Source: WGMK01 sp044359155
GTDB taxonomy: Bacteria > Hydrogenedentota > Hydrogenedentia > Hydrogenedentales > JAEUWI01
Assembly: GCA_044359155.1 (NCBI GenBank)
Contig: JBIKMR010000014.1
Location: forward strand, 1 to 28,906
DNA: 28,906 bases
Reading direction: 5' to 3'
The notes beneath the pieces are model-generated. The model was not told the DNA's origin and searched no databases. It worked only from the letters and a program-made list of their open reading frames with translations. The position numbers and the translations under genes were made by a program. Of the stretch, positions 14,174 to 22,809 are shown piece by piece (the stretch's first letter is position 1; each line of letters opens with the position of its first letter).

Positions 14174-14202
14174 ATGGTAACATCGGTGCGCGGTCGCATC
14201 AA
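14174..14202 (-). promoter_or_regulatory. Candidate sigma70 promoter for the MshEN-cNMP operon
   Basis: Minus-strand -35 TTGATG (14202-14197), exact 17-base spacer, -10 TACCAT (14179-14174). Transcription would start near 14167, about 70 bases before ATG 14095. It lies in the 137-base gap after the thioesterase stop, which holds nothing else that I recognise. Confidence 0.4.
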
Positions 14203-14232
14203 GTGGCGCGGCCACCGGAATTGCAGGGCTGC

Positions 14233-14658
14233 TTAGTCTCTTTCGGCGGGCGGTATCGAGTAGGTGAGGGTGGCGTGGGCCACGGGTTCTTCTTCACCTG
14301 TGCTGAAGAGGGTGACTTCGCCGACGGCGAGGCGCTTGCCCAGCTTGAGCAGCTTGCCTTCGGCGAGCATGTCTGCGGGAGCGGGCTTGCGCAGGAAGTT
14401 GATGTTGAGGTTGGTGGTGACGGCGAGGGCTTGGGGACCTATCTGGGCGAGGGTCATGAGGTACATCGCCGTATCGCAGAGCATCATCTGCGAAGGGCCG
14501 GAGATGGTGCCGCCGGGGCGCAGGTGGGCGTCGTGGTAGGGCATGACGAGGCGAATGCTGCGGTCGTCCACGTGCGCCACTTGCAGGCCCATGCGCTCGA
14601 CTTGGGGGAAGTGGTCGCGCAGGAATTCGTAGAGGTCTTGTTCGTTCATGAGGGGCAT
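14233..14658 (-). CDS. PaaI-like hotdog-fold thioesterase
   Basis: A 141-aa single hotdog domain of the PaaI/YbgC-like type. The central helix region is LRPGGTISGPSQMMLCDTAM (46-65), with the conserved Gly-Gly and the Asp62 position expected near the thioester site; the usual His-Gly-Gly is Pro-Gly-Gly here. The strand TTNLNINFLRKP (81-92) is typical. The family hydrolyses acyl-CoA thioesters. ATG 14658 is chosen since AAGGA lies 9 bases upstream; a nearby ATG at 14649 lacks one. The frame stays open far upstream (to 15633), but that part lies over the TauE gene and is not coding. It is divergent from the TauE-like permease gene. Confidence 0.85.
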   Translation of the reverse strand: MPLMNEQDLYEFLRDHFPQVERMGLQVAHVDDRSIRLVMPYHDAHLRPGGTISGPSQMMLCDTAMYLMTLAQIGPQALAVTTNLNINFLRKPAPADMLAEGKLLKLGKRLAVGEVTLFSTGEEEPVAHATLTYSIPPAERD

Positions 14659-14706
14659 GGCGGGTGTTCCTTGATGGGCGGGTAAGTTAGCATACCCGGG
14701 TTGGGG

Positions 14707-14751
14707 CGTTGCCAAGCGGGATGCGCCTGAGGCGCACAAGCCTTGGCAACG
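14707..14751 (+). repeat. 45-nt perfect two-stem hairpin directly before the tauE-like ribosome binding site
   Basis: CGTTGCCAAG (14707-14716) pairs perfectly with CTTGGCAACG (14742-14751). Inside it TGCGCC (14722-14727) pairs with GGCGCA (14731-14736) around a TGA loop. The two stems are separated by a symmetric 5x5 internal loop. The right arm ends at the G that opens GAGGAGG, the ribosome binding site for ATG 14770. It is either a structured leader or a dispersed REP-like element. Confidence 0.75.
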
Positions 14752-14769
14752 AGGAGGAAATCTGCCTTC

Positions 14770-15603
14770 ATGTTCACTACTTTCATGGAACCCGGTGTTC
14801 CGCCGTTCCTGTTCTGGCTGCTCTGCGGGCTGGCCGTGCTGTTTCAGGGAATCAGCAAGTCCGGCTTTGCGGGGGGGCTGGGGATATTGTCGGTGCCGCT
14901 GATGGCGCTGGTGATGCCGGTGGACAAGGTGGCGGCGGTGTTGCTGCCGTTGCTTATCTTGTGCGATTTCAACGCCATCTATTACCACCGGGGCAATTGC
15001 GCGTGGCCGCACCTTTGGCGCATCTATGTGCCATCGGTGGTGGGCATCTTGGCGGGGGCTGCGGTATGGTGGTATATCGGGCAGACGGGGGTGGCGGCTT
15101 GGGAACAGCCGTTGAAGAGGTTCGTGGGGGTGATGGGGTTGCTGATTGCCAGCTATATTTTTGCGCGGGAAGTTTCGATGAAGTGGGCGGCGGAGCACCG
15201 CATGGGGCTGGGGTGGGCGGCGGGGCTGGGCGCGGCAGCAGGCTTCACTTCCACGCTGGTGCATGGGGCTGGGCCGATTGTGAGCCTGTACATGTTCAGC
15301 CAGGGGCTGGGCAAGGCGCGCTTTGTGGGGACGGTGGCGTGGATATTCACGTTCATCAACCTGACCAAGTTGCCCTTCTATGTGGCAATTGGTCTGGTGG
15401 ATTTCAGCGTGCTGACGTTCGGATTGTTGCTGGTGCCGCTGATTCCGGCGGGCTCGTGGATTGGACACGCGATGATGCACCGGGTGCCGGAGCGCCCGTT
15501 CAATTGGATTGTGCTGGTGCTTACGCTGGTGGCCGCCGTGCAGCTTGTATTCAACATTCCACTGGTGCAACTGGCGCTTGGCACCATTGCCGGGAAGCCA
15601 TAG
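14770..15603 (+). CDS. TauE/SafE-family (sulfite exporter-like) membrane transporter
   Basis: A 277-aa polytopic inner-membrane protein with roughly eight hydrophobic helices. The N-terminal signature LAVLFQGISKSGFAGGLGIL followed by PLMALVMPVDKVAAVLLPLL is typical of the TauE/SafE (DUF81) family, and the second half repeats it around GFTSTLVHGAGPIVSLYMFS. Family members move small organosulfur or carboxylate anions; the substrate here is unknown. ATG 14770 is preceded by GAGGAGGA with an 11-base spacing, somewhat long. A TTG at 14743 is in frame but would lie inside the stem-loop. The DUF1569 gene follows by 32 bases on the same strand. Confidence 0.88.
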   Translation: MFTTFMEPGVPPFLFWLLCGLAVLFQGISKSGFAGGLGILSVPLMALVMPVDKVAAVLLPLLILCDFNAIYYHRGNCAWPHLWRIYVPSVVGILAGAAVWWYIGQTGVAAWEQPLKRFVGVMGLLIASYIFAREVSMKWAAEHRMGLGWAAGLGAAAGFTSTLVHGAGPIVSLYMFSQGLGKARFVGTVAWIFTFINLTKLPFYVAIGLVDFSVLTFGLLLVPLIPAGSWIGHAMMHRVPERPFNWIVLVLTLVAAVQLVFNIPLVQLALGTIAGKP

Positions 15604-15635
15604 TCCAACCACAAGCCAAATGAAGGAGGACACCC

Positions 15636-16109
15636 ATGGGCGTGCGCAAGATTGACCAACGATTTGTGGAGCAGACGCGCGGGATGGTGGCGGCGCTGGC
15701 GCCGGACATTAAGCCGCAGTGGGGCACGATGACGCTGGGGCAGATGCTGGCGCACATGGTCACCGCCGTGCGGTATTCGCTGGGCAAAGACCCCGAGACG
15801 CCGAACGAGGGGGGATTCTTTGGGGCGCACATCGCCGCGCCGTTGATCTTGAATGGCTACCTGAAGATACCGCCTGGTCAGAAGGGCCCGGCCATGTATG
15901 ACATGGCTGCGCCATCGGCCACGCTGGAAGAGCTCGCGGCGGAGTTTGCGGCATTCGTGAGTGCGCAGGCGAAGCCGGGCTTTGCCCCGCCGAGCCACCC
16001 GTACTTTGGGGACATTGGCCCGCGCGGTTGGGAGAAGCTGCACGTGGTACACATGGAGCACCACCTTAGGCAGTTCGGCATCGACACCCGGGGTTATGTG
16101 AAGGGGTAG
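15636..16109 (+). CDS. DUF1569 / DinB-like protein
   Basis: A 157-aa protein. WGTMTLGQMLAHM (29-41) and HPYFGDIGPRGWEKLHVVHM (121-140) with HHLRQFG (142-148) are the hallmarks of DUF1569, a member of the DinB four-helix metal-binding superfamily. His40, His139 and His143 are plausible metal ligands. Activity is not established for the family; thiol or metal-dependent transferase roles are known for some DinB relatives. GGAGGA lies 6 bases before the ATG. It sits 32 bases after the TauE-like gene, likely cotranscribed, and is followed by hairpins that could end the transcript. Confidence 0.82.
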   Translation: MGVRKIDQRFVEQTRGMVAALAPDIKPQWGTMTLGQMLAHMVTAVRYSLGKDPETPNEGGFFGAHIAAPLILNGYLKIPPGQKGPAMYDMAAPSATLEELAAEFAAFVSAQAKPGFAPPSHPYFGDIGPRGWEKLHVVHMEHHLRQFGIDTRGYVKG

Positions 16110-16121
16110 AGGAATTCCGTC

Positions 16122-16141
16122 ATTCCTGCGAAGGCAGGAAT
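16122..16141. repeat. REP-like palindrome (ATTCCTGC/GCAGGAAT)
   Basis: ATTCCTGC and GCAGGAAT are perfect 8-bp arms around GAAG, within CGTCATTCCTGCGAAGGCAG and its following ATCCAG. This resembles the widespread bacterial intergenic palindromes of the GTCATTCC...GGAATCC type, including the Neisseria-like ATTCC repeats. It lies between convergent genes. Confidence 0.7.
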
Positions 16142-16159
16142 CCAGTACCACTGTCGCCT

Positions 16160-16180
16160 GCGGGCGGTTCTTCCGCCCGC
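16160..16180. terminator. Hairpin between convergent DUF1569 and ispG genes
   Basis: GCGGGCGG (16160-16167) and CCGCCCGC (16173-16180) form a perfect 8-bp, all-GC stem with a TTCTT loop. It is 20 bases beyond the ispG stop and 51 beyond the DUF1569 stop. No T-run follows on either strand, so it may slow or end transcription from both sides without being a textbook intrinsic terminator. Confidence 0.5.
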
Positions 16181-16199
16181 GAGATAGGGCGCCAGGGCC

Positions 16200-17435
<1,236 letters not shown>

Positions 17436-17490
17436 GGTTAGTCTAAGCACCTGATTTGCAATGAGATAAGCCGGAGTAGGGACAGGGGAG

Positions 17491-17520
17491 ATCATAGCGG
17501 AATGGCGCGGAAGGGGACAA
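17491..17520 (-). promoter_or_regulatory. Predicted ispG promoter
   Basis: Minus-strand -35 TTGTCC (17520-17515), 18-base spacer, -10 TATGAT (17496-17491). Transcription would begin near 17484, giving a leader of about 49 bases to ATG 17435 and ruling out longer N-termini. Confidence 0.5.
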
Positions 17521-17556
17521 GGGGAGGAAGCAACGACCGGCAACCTGTTAAGGTGG

Positions 17557-19236
17557 CTAGCAGTCCAACGGCCAGCCGAGACGAATGACTAGCTCCTCGC
17601 CTGCCTTCAACTTGATGGGGATTCCAGATTCTAGATTACATCCATCGCATTCGAGTTCGTCGGATCCGAGATACTCCCCACCACCATAGATCAACCAGTT
17701 CGGAAAAGTATTCATGCGTGGGAAAAATGCCCCCGAACCCTTTCGCGGAAGATATTCTTGCGTGGGGTAATTCTCTGGTTTGCTCGATTCCTCTCGGAAA
17801 ATTTCGCTTCGCACAAGCATCTCAAGCGTTCCTTCGTATGGCTTATCCGTGCGAATGTAGACCGTCAGAACATCTCCATGCCCGTCAACGCTATAACGAT
17901 GGGTTGTTCCTATGCGAAGCCCTTGTTGCCAAGGCCGCACCGTAACGTTCTCGGTATGCATCATGGATAGCATGAGGACGGTGCGTATCGCGTTGGATTG
18001 AAACTTTGAGGTGCCCCACAGTTCGCCGTTGTCCAGCAGGGGTCCTTGAAGCAGTTTCGAGGTGCCTTCGGAAGTTACCCACGCCGTGCCTGCCGGGGAA
18101 TCAATATACTTCAGGAGATACAGTGCGCCTTCAATCGAATCGGCATAGCCATCAATGTTCTTTTCCCATGGATAACTTTGGAAGTGCGGCTTAGAGAGGT
18201 TATCCAATGCCTTTTGGGCATAGGGCTTGTAACGTTCGGTGTGGGTGATCATGTCGTAACAGAGCATACCCACATAATTGTATCCCCAGCCATCGCTTAG
18301 GTTCGCGTTGTGGTCTGCGGGTGGAGTGTCGGGAATGGCGTTGAACATGAACCCATCGGGATTGGTGCCGCGCGCCAAAATCTCGTCATAGAGTTTTTCG
18401 ATTCGTGGCTGATACTTGTTCTTTAAGACTTTCTCATAATTGTCTTCGGCAACGGATTGTCCGGCAGATCGAAGTTCAACGGCATACCAAAGCCCGATCC
18501 CGCCAATGATCTCGCAACCGTGGTCGCGCAGCCGTGATGGCACCCAGTTCGGGTCTGTCAGATAGAAGTCTACAATTCGTCGAGACCAAATAAGGTACTT
18601 GTCGCAGCGCGTCATGCCATACATCCGCGCGAGAATTTGCAGGTGGTTCCCGTTCACTTCCACGTTATCACTGGGAATCATGCCGTAGGGTGTTTCGTAG
18701 TCGGCGTGCTTCCAGATGTCGTCGGTGATCTCGCGCATCCGGTCGAACCAAGGGCCTTTGCCGAGTACCTCGACGATGGGGACGAGACCATCTTTCACGT
18801 ACTCGCTGGCCTCGAAGATGAGGTCAGGCTTGCTGAGTTCCTTTGGCTTGCCGGTGTCGAAGTCGTAAGGAGCGGGGATGCTGTCGAGCACGTTGCAAAG
18901 ACGGCGTTCGGCGGAGAGAACCTGGCGTATGGGGCCGTCGAGCGCTTCGCGGTCGGTGGCCCATGCGGCCCAGACGAGGTAAGGCAGGCAGTCTGCGGCG
19001 GTGTCGCGGTAGTTCCACGCGCCGTCTGCCAAGTAGAGGCCCGTCTTTGGGTCTATCTTGGGCAGGGCAATTTCGTGGAGCCAGCGCTGAATCTTGTCGA
19101 GCGCAGGCCCGGCGATGTCTGCGGAGGCCTTGGCTTGGGCGAGCGCCTTTGCGTAGGTATCTTCGTAGGCGTCGTCTGCACGCGCGGTTGTCCAGAGCAG
19201 TATTGCAGTTGTGATAAGTAGCGCGCGTATGGCCAT
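17557..19236 (-). CDS. Secreted protein of unknown function, putative alpha-barrel carbohydrate-active enzyme
   Basis: A 559-aa exported protein with a signal peptide (1-20, cleaved after TARA). I do not recognise a named family. It is rich in Trp, Tyr and acidic residues, with helical repeats such as WNYRDTAADCLPYLVWAAWA (74-93) and later DGWGYNYVGMLCYDM. These recall (alpha/alpha)6-barrel glycosidases, lyases and epimerases. The C-terminal part looks beta-rich and ends in a Gly/Cys-rich region (ECDGCNLESG) and RLGWPLDC. The 3' two-thirds are by eye less GC-rich than neighbouring genes. GGGGGA lies about 9 bases upstream of ATG 19236. It is alone between ispG and rimK; transfer from another genome is possible. 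A role in polysaccharide breakdown is inference only. Confidence 0.7.
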   Translation of the reverse strand: MAIRALLITTAILLWTTARADDAYEDTYAKALAQAKASADIAGPALDKIQRWLHEIALPKIDPKTGLYLADGAWNYRDTAADCLPYLVWAAWATDREALDGPIRQVLSAERRLCNVLDSIPAPYDFDTGKPKELSKPDLIFEASEYVKDGLVPIVEVLGKGPWFDRMREITDDIWKHADYETPYGMIPSDNVEVNGNHLQILARMYGMTRCDKYLIWSRRIVDFYLTDPNWVPSRLRDHGCEIIGGIGLWYAVELRSAGQSVAEDNYEKVLKNKYQPRIEKLYDEILARGTNPDGFMFNAIPDTPPADHNANLSDGWGYNYVGMLCYDMITHTERYKPYAQKALDNLSKPHFQSYPWEKNIDGYADSIEGALYLLKYIDSPAGTAWVTSEGTSKLLQGPLLDNGELWGTSKFQSNAIRTVLMLSMMHTENVTVRPWQQGLRIGTTHRYSVDGHGDVLTVYIRTDKPYEGTLEMLVRSEIFREESSKPENYPTQEYLPRKGSGAFFPRMNTFPNWLIYGGGEYLGSDELECDGCNLESGIPIKLKAGEELVIRLGWPLDC

Positions 19237-19295
19237 GGTTGATGTCCCCCTGTATGGCCAGTGTAGCGCTTTTTACTGTGAGACAAAAGGGGGGG

Positions 19296-20483
19296 CTACG
19301 CGCCCTTTGGCGGTCGCTTTGGGGTGCGGGAGGATTTGGGCTTTTTCGGGTGGTGAGGGGCGATGGCGCGTAGTTCGGCGAGGGGGCCGAAGCAGAGGAG
19401 GACGTCGCCACGCTCGACGACGGCGTCGCCTTTGGGATTGGGGACGACGCCGAACTTGTGGTCGATGGAGAGGACGTGGATGTTGCGCTCCTCCAGTCCG
19501 GAGTCTCGGAGCTTGTGTCCCTCGAGCCAGGGCATGTCGTGAACGTGGAATTCGACGACGCCGTATCCGGCGGCGAGGCGGAGGCGCTGCTTGAGGTCCA
19601 CATCGGGAAAGAGGACGTGTTCCTCGATGGCGGTGATGATGGCGCCTGCCACGTCCACGCCGGTGGCGGCCTCGATTCCGCCGAGGCCGGGGGAGCTGTT
19701 CACTTCCATCACCTGGGGGCCCTCGGAACCCTCAAGCATGTCCACCCCGGCGAGGGTGAGGCCCATGATTTGCGCGGCGCGGACTGCCGTGCGGGTGTAG
19801 GCCTCGTCGAGTTCGACGGGTTCCACCGTGCCGCCACGGTGAACGTTGCTGCGGAACTCTCCGCCGCGCGCGCGGCGGCGCATGGCGGCGACCACTTTGT
19901 CCCCCACGACGAGGGCGCGTATGTCGCGGCCTTCGCTTTCGCGCACGAATTTCTGTATGAGCACGTTCTGGTTAGCGTGGTGCAGAGTCTGGATGATGGC
20001 TTCTGCGGCGTTGAGAGTCTCGGCGAGAATAACGCCCACGCCTTGGGTGCCCTCGAGCAGCTTGATGATGGCGGGCACGCCGCCGATGCGCTCGATGGCG
20101 GGGAGGATGTCCTTGCTGTTGCGAACGAAGCAAGTGGGCGGCAGGCCGATGTCGTGGCGACTGAGCATCTGCATCGAGCGGAGCTTGTCGCGGGAGACGG
20201 CAATGCCGATGGAGCTGTTGGCGGAGTAGACGCCCATCTGCTCGAACTGGCGCACGACAGCCAATCCGTAGAACGTGATAGATGCCCCAATGCGGGGGAT
20301 AACGGCATCGTAGTGGGAAAGGGGATTGCCCCGATAGTGCAAATCGGGGGATTGCTTCTCGAGGGTCATGCTGAAGCGCAGGGTGTCGAGGACGCGGACT
20401 TCGTGGCCGCGACGCTGGGCGGCTTCGTAGAGTCTGCGCGTGCTGTAACAGGCGCGCGCCCGGCTGAGGATACCTATCTTCAT
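19296..20483 (-). CDS. rimK: RimK-type ATP-grasp ligase with C-terminal RCK_C/TrkA-C-like domain
   Basis: A 395-aa protein. Residues 1-100 form the RimK N-terminal domain (MKIGILSRARACYSTRRLYE). Residues 105-290 form the ATP-grasp domain with PAIIKLLEGTQGVGV (137-151), VLIQKFVRESEGRDIRALVV (174-193), GVDMLEG (246-252) and metal-binding EVNSSPGLGGIE (260-271). RimK adds glutamates to ribosomal protein S6 in E. coli, and relatives make other amino-acid conjugates. Residues about 303-374 look like an RCK_C/TrkA-C domain (VVEFHVHDMPWLEGHKLRD, then GDAVVERGDVLLCFG), followed by a Lys/Pro/Arg tail. ATG 20483 begins the conserved region; an upstream start at 20567 would overlap the protease-like gene. 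It is 40 bases behind that RimB-like gene, matching the rimB-rimK partnership. Confidence 0.9.
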   Translation of the reverse strand: MKIGILSRARACYSTRRLYEAAQRRGHEVRVLDTLRFSMTLEKQSPDLHYRGNPLSHYDAVIPRIGASITFYGLAVVRQFEQMGVYSANSSIGIAVSRDKLRSMQMLSRHDIGLPPTCFVRNSKDILPAIERIGGVPAIIKLLEGTQGVGVILAETLNAAEAIIQTLHHANQNVLIQKFVRESEGRDIRALVVGDKVVAAMRRRARGGEFRSNVHRGGTVEPVELDEAYTRTAVRAAQIMGLTLAGVDMLEGSEGPQVMEVNSSPGLGGIEAATGVDVAGAIITAIEEHVLFPDVDLKQRLRLAAGYGVVEFHVHDMPWLEGHKLRDSGLEERNIHVLSIDHKFGVVPNPKGDAVVERGDVLLCFGPLAELRAIAPHHPKKPKSSRTPKRPPKGA

Positions 20484-20523
20484 GATACTGCCTGAATGTG
20501 AAGGGAAAGGTAGGGTTGAATTG

Positions 20524-20988
20524 TTAGGCGAGGATGTGGCGGCGGCTGACGTCGACCACAAAATCATGTTCGAGGGCTTTGCGCCCGAGCAACATGCGGA
20601 ACAACATTTTTTCTCGGGACACGAGTGACAACTCTATTTCCTTCAACACGGGACCAATCTGCACGCGGGCAAGCACGAAGCAGCGGCGGGTGTATTCGCC
20701 GTTGCTGGAGCGCACGCGGGCGCGCTTCAACACGGGCGCGCGCACCACGACGCTGTTGTCCGGCTGGGCCAGGTCCACCACGATGCGGAATTCACAGCGC
20801 CCGTTCTTGAAGAAGCGCAGGTCTTCCACATGCAGGGCGCTGCTGGCGGCACCGGTGTCCACCTTGGCCTCGAGCGCCTCGATGCCCCATTCGGGAAAGG
20901 CGATGCGCTCGGCCCAGCCGATGGTCTGCTTGGTCTTGGCCGGTGTGCGCTTGCGCGCCGCGCCGCCGCTGTCCGCACGGTTCAGCAT
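20524..20988 (-). CDS. rimB: RimB/RimK-associated retropepsin-like protease (Zn_protease, pfam05618 type)
   Basis: A 154-aa protein with the single retropepsin-like domain of the family formerly called ATP-dependent zinc protease. It has WAERIAFPEWGIEALEAKVD leading to DTGAASSALH (44-53), with Asp44-Thr-Gly as the aspartic-protease-like motif, and the family ending FRMLLGRKAL (130-139) plus DFVVDVSRRHIL. In E. coli RimB works with RimK in tuning S6 poly-glutamate tails. The start is uncertain: ATG 20988 keeps the conserved core and a weak GGGGA lies about 11 bases upstream, while a GTG at 21048 would add 20 Cys/Arg-rich residues. It is likely first in an operon with rimK. Confidence 0.85.
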   Translation of the reverse strand: MLNRADSGGAARKRTPAKTKQTIGWAERIAFPEWGIEALEAKVDTGAASSALHVEDLRFFKNGRCEFRIVVDLAQPDNSVVVRAPVLKRARVRSSNGEYTRRCFVLARVQIGPVLKEIELSLVSREKMLFRMLLGRKALEHDFVVDVSRRHILA

Positions 20989-21017
20989 GTGTTCAGCCGT
21001 CCCCGTTTGCCGCGTGT

Positions 21018-21032
21018 GTTCCCCACGGGAAC
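21018..21032. promoter_or_regulatory. Small perfect hairpin upstream of rimB
   Basis: GTTCCC (21018-21023) and GGGAAC (21027-21032) with a 3-base loop, about 30 bases before ATG 20988. It would sit in the rimB leader. The stem is only six pairs, so a regulatory role is uncertain. Confidence 0.25.
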
Positions 21033-21079
21033 AGCGGCAGCATGACACAGGCGGCGGAGTGCGGGCAAGCGGATGGAGA

Positions 21080-21105
21080 GAATTATGAATTACGAATTAT
21101 GAATT
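21080..21105. repeat. AT-rich tandem repeat GAATTATGAATTAC
   Basis: GAATTATGAATTAC is followed by GAATTATGAATT: two near-identical 12-14-base units made of GAATTAT/GAATTAC heptamers, in a GC-rich setting. Similar GAATTATGAATT tracts recur between genes in many bacterial genomes. It lies in the 132-base gap between the ABC permease stop and rimB. Confidence 0.65.
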
Positions 21106-21120
21106 GAGGGGGGGACGTGG

Positions 21121-22809
21121 CTAGGTTCGTTCACGCAACAGGGAGGCGAGGATTTGTTTTTCTCGGGCGGTGAGCAGGTCTCCGGTGTAGGTGAGGGTGG
21201 CGCGGTAGAGGATGAGCGTGGCGGCGGCGAGGGCTGCCGTGCTCCACCAGGCGATGGGAGCAAGGTGGGAATCGGTAAGGCGGGCGAAGCCTTGGGCGGC
21301 GAGCAGCATCATGGTGGGGGCAAGGATGACTGCGGCAAGCAGGGCGTAGGCGAGGCCGGTAACCATGAGGATAAGGCGGTTGCCTTGGCCGCGCAGGGCG
21401 TCTCGGGATAAGGGCATGGGCAGCAGGATGCTGATGACGTTGCCCACCACGCAGAAGAGCAGGTAAGCGATGGGAATGTGGAGGGCCTGGAGAAGCAGAT
21501 CGGGCCAGGGGGTGCGCAGCATGGCGGCGGCGATGGCCAGCACGAGGGTGCAGAGGAGAATCATGAAGGGGAAGAGGGCGATGTTTTTGGCAAGCAGGAT
21601 GCGGTGGCGCGGTGCGGGCAGCAGCAGCAAACCCCGGAAGCCGCGCACGTCTGCGCCGAAGATGTTGAAGAGCAGCATGGTGCTGCCGAGAAAGGGGAGC
21701 GCGATCAGGAAGAGGGGCATGGATGCGCCGGTCCATTCGACGGTATCGGGGTTCGAGCGGGCCATGGCACTGGCGCAGATGACGATGGTCATGATCGGGG
21801 GCATGACCAGTTGGGAGCGGACGGTGGGGTGGCGGGCGTACTCAAGGAAGAAGGCGCAGGCCATCACCCCGGTTTCGGTCGCCACGATGGGGAGGCTTCG
21901 CGCGGTGAGGGGCGGGCGTTGGTCGCCCTGTGCGGATGCCTTGCGCGCGCCGTGGGGCGATGCACCAGTGAGGTAGTGACGCAACGTGGCCCTGTAACCG
22001 AGGGCCATGCCGAGCAGGCCGAAGGCGCACATACCTGCGCCCGCAAGCAGGGCTTGCGTGTATTCACCTGCGAGGATGTTGCGTGCGCCGTGGGCCAGCC
22101 AGAGCGGTGGCACGTAAGTGTTGGCGGCCTCGAGGCGCTGCACCCAGAGGGGGTTGTCGAGCAGGGCGCGCCAGTCCATGTCGTCGCGGTCGCCCCCTGC
22201 CAGCCTGACAAAGGTGGGCGCCTGTGACAGCAGGATGACCACGGCAGGCACGAGGACAGCGAGCACGCGGCGGCGGCGCTTGTCTTGCAGCAGGATGGCG
22301 ATGTAGCCGCGCGCGTGGTAGACCCAGGCGGAGGCCATGAAGTAGAACGCGGCGGCGAGGGGCACGATGAGCCAAGCCTGCGGGCCGCGCGCGGTGGCCA
22401 AGCCTGCGGCAAGCGCGATGCTGCCGGGGACGAAGACGAGGGTGGCGGGGCCGAGCAGGGCGTAGAGGTAGTTGACGACGAACACAAGCGCCGGGGACAA
22501 GGGCAGGTGGAGTAGGCGTTGGAGGCTGAAGAGATCGTTACGTTGCATGTCGATGAGCAGGCCCCACAGGGTGACCAGCAAGAAGGCGATGACGAGGGCG
22601 TCGAGCACGGCGAGGGTTTGCACCGGCGTAAAGCGCGGAATGAACTGGCTGCCGAGGGTGAACAACCCAAGTGACACGGCAGCTGCGCCCACGCAACCGA
22701 TGATGAGGAAAGCCAGCCCGGTGATGGCGGCAATCGTTTTGCCGTGCGACCAGGAACGCAGGGTAAGAGTGCATTGCAGGGCGAGCAGGCCCCATGCCTG
22801 GCGGATCAT
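21121..22809 (-). CDS. ABC transporter permease (ABC-2-like)
   Basis: A 562-aa polytopic membrane protein with about ten to twelve hydrophobic segments, e.g. TIAAITGLAFLIIGCVGAAA (25-44) and a C-terminal cluster around MLLAAQGFARL. Cytoplasmic loops are Arg-rich. It lacks a recognisable substrate-binding domain. Its start overlaps the stop of the ATP-binding gene by 4 bases (ATGA), so translation is coupled and the two form one exporter. The length is greater than that of a simple ABC-2 half permease (about 250-400 aa) and suggests a duplicated, single-chain transmembrane unit; the cargo is unknown. Confidence 0.85.
   Translation of the reverse strand: MIRQAWGLLALQCTLTLRSWSHGKTIAAITGLAFLIIGCVGAAAVSLGLFTLGSQFIPRFTPVQTLAVLDALVIAFLLVTLWGLLIDMQRNDLFSLQRLLHLPLSPALVFVVNYLYALLGPATLVFVPGSIALAAGLATARGPQAWLIVPLAAAFYFMASAWVYHARGYIAILLQDKRRRRVLAVLVPAVVILLSQAPTFVRLAGGDRDDMDWRALLDNPLWVQRLEAANTYVPPLWLAHGARNILAGEYTQALLAGAGMCAFGLLGMALGYRATLRHYLTGASPHGARKASAQGDQRPPLTARSLPIVATETGVMACAFFLEYARHPTVRSQLVMPPIMTIVICASAMARSNPDTVEWTGASMPLFLIALPFLGSTMLLFNIFGADVRGFRGLLLLPAPRHRILLAKNIALFPFMILLCTLVLAIAAAMLRTPWPDLLLQALHIPIAYLLFCVVGNVISILLPMPLSRDALRGQGNRLILMVTGLAYALLAAVILAPTMMLLAAQGFARLTDSHLAPIAWWSTAALAAATLILYRATLTYTGDLLTAREKQILASLLRERT

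Noticed and set aside
14659..15633. Minus-strand open frame upstream of the thioesterase extending it to about 466 residues
   Set aside because: It lies antisense to the whole TauE-like gene, is rich in His/Arg/Gln/Pro as expected of a shadow frame, and the ribosome binding site and conserved domain start at 14658.
19458..20495. Long plus-strand open frame opposite rimK
   Set aside because: Antisense shadow; rimK has every ATP-grasp motif on the other strand.
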